Shown here: positions 45,355-46,733 of the stretch, one piece after another | Position numbering within the stretch: the stretch's first letter is position 1 | How the letters are laid out: the number at the start of each line of letters is the position of its first letter | IMG/VR virus record: IMGVR_UViG_3300006121_000012 | Location: 1 to 46,733 of that record | Origin: a virus | DNA length: 46,733 nucleotides | Direction: 5' to 3' (one strand) | The notes under the pieces: model-generated | Seen by the model: the letters and a program-made list of their open reading frames with translations, nothing else | Database searches by the model: none | Told to the model about the DNA's origin: nothing | Program-made: the position numbers and the translations under genes

Positions 45355-45731
45355 AACACAACGAACATTGGTTTTTTAAGTCTTGGCGACCTTACTTGGC
45401 TTGGCAGTATGGGTTTATTTGTCTTTGTGATTTTGTACTTTTGCCCTGCCTTTATTTTTGGGTTCAGCAGTTTGAAACCCAAGCGGTTAATGATGCGTAC
45501 AGGGAATGGAAACCCTTAACAACACAAAACGGCGGGTTGTTTCACATGGCGCACATGGCTATTGTTGGCGTATCAGCTTATGGTCGTAGCCAGGAAAAAA
45601 TTGGAATGATGCCAAGCGGTATGCCACAAGGCAGAATGACCGAAACTATTACTGAAACCGAAACTATCAAAACTCCCTTGCGTTCCTCAATGGGTGATGG
45701 AGCAAGGGCAAAACCCCCACAGGATGATTAA
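45351..45731 (+). CDS. Holin-like protein (126 aa)
   Basis: Begins MKHNEHWFFKSWRPYLAWQY; hydrophobic helix about 19-38 (QYGFICLCDFVLLPCLYFWV) and a second near 63-77. The FKSWRP start is typical of the three-TM holin family found beside spanins. The C-terminal part is Met/Gly/Thr-rich. Overlaps both neighbours. Probably the main holin, although 44067 and 44513 are also candidates. Confidence 0.65.
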   Translation: MKHNEHWFFKSWRPYLAWQYGFICLCDFVLLPCLYFWVQQFETQAVNDAYREWKPLTTQNGGLFHMAHMAIVGVSAYGRSQEKIGMMPSGMPQGRMTETITETETIKTPLRSSMGDGARAKPPQDD

Positions 45732-46237
45732 TGAAAGCAATTATCGTTGAACTATTACTCCTGATTGTGACTGCACTTGGGTGTACTTTTATTGGACATT
45801 ATTACGGCGAACAAGACGTACAAGCCAAATGGGATGCACAAAAAATTGTGGATGCTGAAGCTACTGCCAAGGCAATTAAGGAATCCAATGATAAAGTTCG
45901 TGCAATTGAACAGGCGGCGAATTCAAGGGTTTACCAGGTTTCCGCTAACTATGAAGCTAAATTAAGGAAGAAAGACAATGAAAAAACTACTTTTATTAAT
46001 AAGTCTCGGACTGACGGCTTGTGGGTCGATGCCATCTGCCCCAAAGTTTCTTCAAACCAGTTGTCCAATGATTCCTCCCCCTCCGCAAAACCTGATGGTA
46101 GCTCAACCGTCAGACTTTCTAATGAAACTACCATCAACCTTATCAACTACGCCGCCCATGCCAACCAAGTAGCAGAGCAGTTGAGGGGATTGCAAGAATA
46201 CGTTAAAAAGATTCAGGAAATGCAAAATGCAAAATAA
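45731..46237 (+). CDS. Rz: i-spanin, Rz-like (168 aa)
   Basis: An N-terminal membrane anchor (VELLLLIVTALGCTFIG, residues 6-22) followed by a long periplasmic helical part (AKWDAQKIVDAEATAKAIKE) is the Rz layout. The o-spanin gene lies wholly inside in the +1 frame. Rz and Rz1 together fuse inner and outer membranes in the last step of lysis. Downstream is the endolysin. Confidence 0.85.
   Translation: MKAIIVELLLLIVTALGCTFIGHYYGEQDVQAKWDAQKIVDAEATAKAIKESNDKVRAIEQAANSRVYQVSANYEAKLRKKDNEKTTFINKSRTDGLWVDAICPKVSSNQLSNDSSPSAKPDGSSTVRLSNETTINLINYAAHANQVAEQLRGLQEYVKKIQEMQNAK
45978..46172 (+). CDS. Rz1: o-spanin lipoprotein, Rz1-like (64 aa), nested in Rz
   Basis: Signal peptide MKKLLLLISLGLTAC with lipobox LTAC (Cys15) followed by a short Pro-rich mature part (PPPPQN, STTPPMPTK). 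It lies entirely inside the Rz gene in the +1 frame, as in lambda. Lipid-anchored to the outer membrane, it binds Rz in the periplasm. Confidence 0.88.
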   Translation: MKKLLLLISLGLTACGSMPSAPKFLQTSCPMIPPPPQNLMVAQPSDFLMKLPSTLSTTPPMPTK

Positions 46238-46733
46238 CTTTGAATATTGCTTGGATAAACTTCTTGCCCCAAGCAGGGAAGGCGGCTTCGTAAATGACCC
46301 ACAAGACCCAGGCGGAATTACAAATCATGGCGTAACCATGAAAGTTTGGGAAGAATGGGTTGGCAGACCATCAAGCGAGGAAGAAATGCGTAATCTGACG
46401 ATTGATGATGTTGCGCCCCTTTACAAAGCCAGATATTGGGACGTTGTAAGCGGTGATGAACTTCCTGGGGGGGTAGATCACGTTGTGTTTGATTGTGCGG
46501 TTAACGGTGGCGTTAAACGTGCGGGAAAGCTATTACAGGCTTGTATGGGCATGGAGCAGGACGGCGTAATTGGTCAGGAAACCATAATCGGTACTGAACA
46601 AGTCGAACCGCAAGATTTGATTAGTGAATTCTCACAAAGACGTTTGCAGTATTTACAAGCATTACCCACTTTTGGTCATTTTGGCAAAGGTTGGACTAGG
46701 CGAGTTAATGAAGTGGAAGAAGAAGCTAAACAA
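46227..46733 (+). CDS. Endolysin, GH108 family (5' part; ends at 109)
   Basis: ATG at 46227, overlapping the Rz end. Begins MQNNFEYCLDKLLAPSREGG and has EGGFVNDPQDPGGITNHG (residues 18-35), the glycoside hydrolase 108 signature with Glu18 as catalytic acid. The C-terminal part (VNGGVKRAGKLLQACMGM, DGVIGQETI) is a peptidoglycan-binding type 3 domain. It lacks a signal peptide, so it needs a holin. The frame is open to the last base and completes at 109 after circular closure, 171 aa in all. Confidence 0.92.
   Translation, partial: MQNNFEYCLDKLLAPSREGGFVNDPQDPGGITNHGVTMKVWEEWVGRPSSEEEMRNLTIDDVAPLYKARYWDVVSGDELPGGVDHVVFDCAVNGGVKRAGKLLQACMGMEQDGVIGQETIIGTEQVEPQDLISEFSQRRLQYLQALPTFGHFGKGWTRRVNEVEEEAKQ
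46634..46733. repeat. Right copy of the 100-bp end repeat
   Basis: Identical to 1-100. Within the endolysin frame. Counted once, the genome is about 46,633 bp. Confidence 0.95.

Noticed and set aside
45949-46146. Minus-strand frame of 65 aa opposite the Rz1 gene
   Set aside because: The region already codes in two plus-strand frames (Rz and Rz1), which leaves little doubt; no independent evidence for a third.

Overview
The window is a complete or near-complete genome of a lytic, contractile-tailed (myovirus-type) double-stranded DNA phage. The first 100 bases (1-100) are identical to the last 100 (46634-46733). The endolysin gene runs off the right end and finishes at 109 after the junction is closed. 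The molecule therefore assembles as a circle of about 46,633 bp, as expected for a circularly permuted or terminally redundant genome. I see no integrase, transposase, DNA polymerase, RNA polymerase, tRNA or CRISPR array. A spanin pair and lipobox lipoproteins point to a Gram-negative host. The AT-rich composition, several small protein families common in Burkholderiales phages and a cyanophage Pam3-like baseplate plug protein suggest a freshwater betaproteobacterial host, but the host is inference.

Layout. (1) 346-6829, minus strand: an early operon read leftward from a divergent control region. It encodes a RecT/Bet annealing protein, a YqaJ/lambda-type exonuclease, a small protein with an SSB-like tail, an outer-membrane-type lipoprotein, several tiny membrane proteins and a run of related small proteins of unknown function that arose partly by tandem duplication. 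(2) 6830-7238: divergent promoter region with a Cro/YdaS-like 53-aa repressor gene and a perfect inverted repeat just upstream of it. (3) 7239-10467, plus strand: a tightly overlapping early/middle operon (DUF1376 replisome-organiser-like protein, VRR-NUC nuclease, HNH-like zinc protein, small unknowns). (4) 10472-15572: small and large terminase, DUF1073-type portal, and two proteins sharing an N-terminal HPRDxxGKF tag, one of which carries a zeta-toxin-like P-loop kinase domain.

(5) 15573-18505: an island of small genes that interrupts the head cluster. It has its own terminators, a 165-aa LPD29-like protein, an XRE-type regulator and three copies of a palindromic promoter/operator element. 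(6) 18492-24836: head assembly, including a Mu F-like protein, a remarkable 815-aa fusion (DUF6321 + Nudix + DUF2213 protease-like + scaffold, with a good internal start for the scaffold part), decoration protein, DUF2184 major capsid protein and connector proteins. (7) 24833-36151: neck, sheath, tube, tail-assembly chaperone with a probable -1 frameshift, tape measure with a C-terminal lysozyme-like domain, and a simple baseplate (hub, spike, gp25-like, gpJ-like and gpI-like). (8) 36161-44070: receptor-binding apparatus, with a collar-type short fibre, a 1519-aa repeat-rich fibre and a YadA-head-like fibre with an S74 self-cleaving chaperone. (9) 44067 to 109 across the junction: lysis cassette with several small membrane proteins, one apparently expressed by a -1 frameshift in an A9 run, nested Rz/Rz1 spanins and a GH108 endolysin, then a small zinc-finger protein (109-321).

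The most unusual points are the Nudix-protease-scaffold fusion with a nested scaffold start, the two HPRD-tagged proteins beside the portal, the island with repeated palindromic promoters, a beta-sandwich module present in three unrelated tail proteins, and two independent frameshift-dependent genes.
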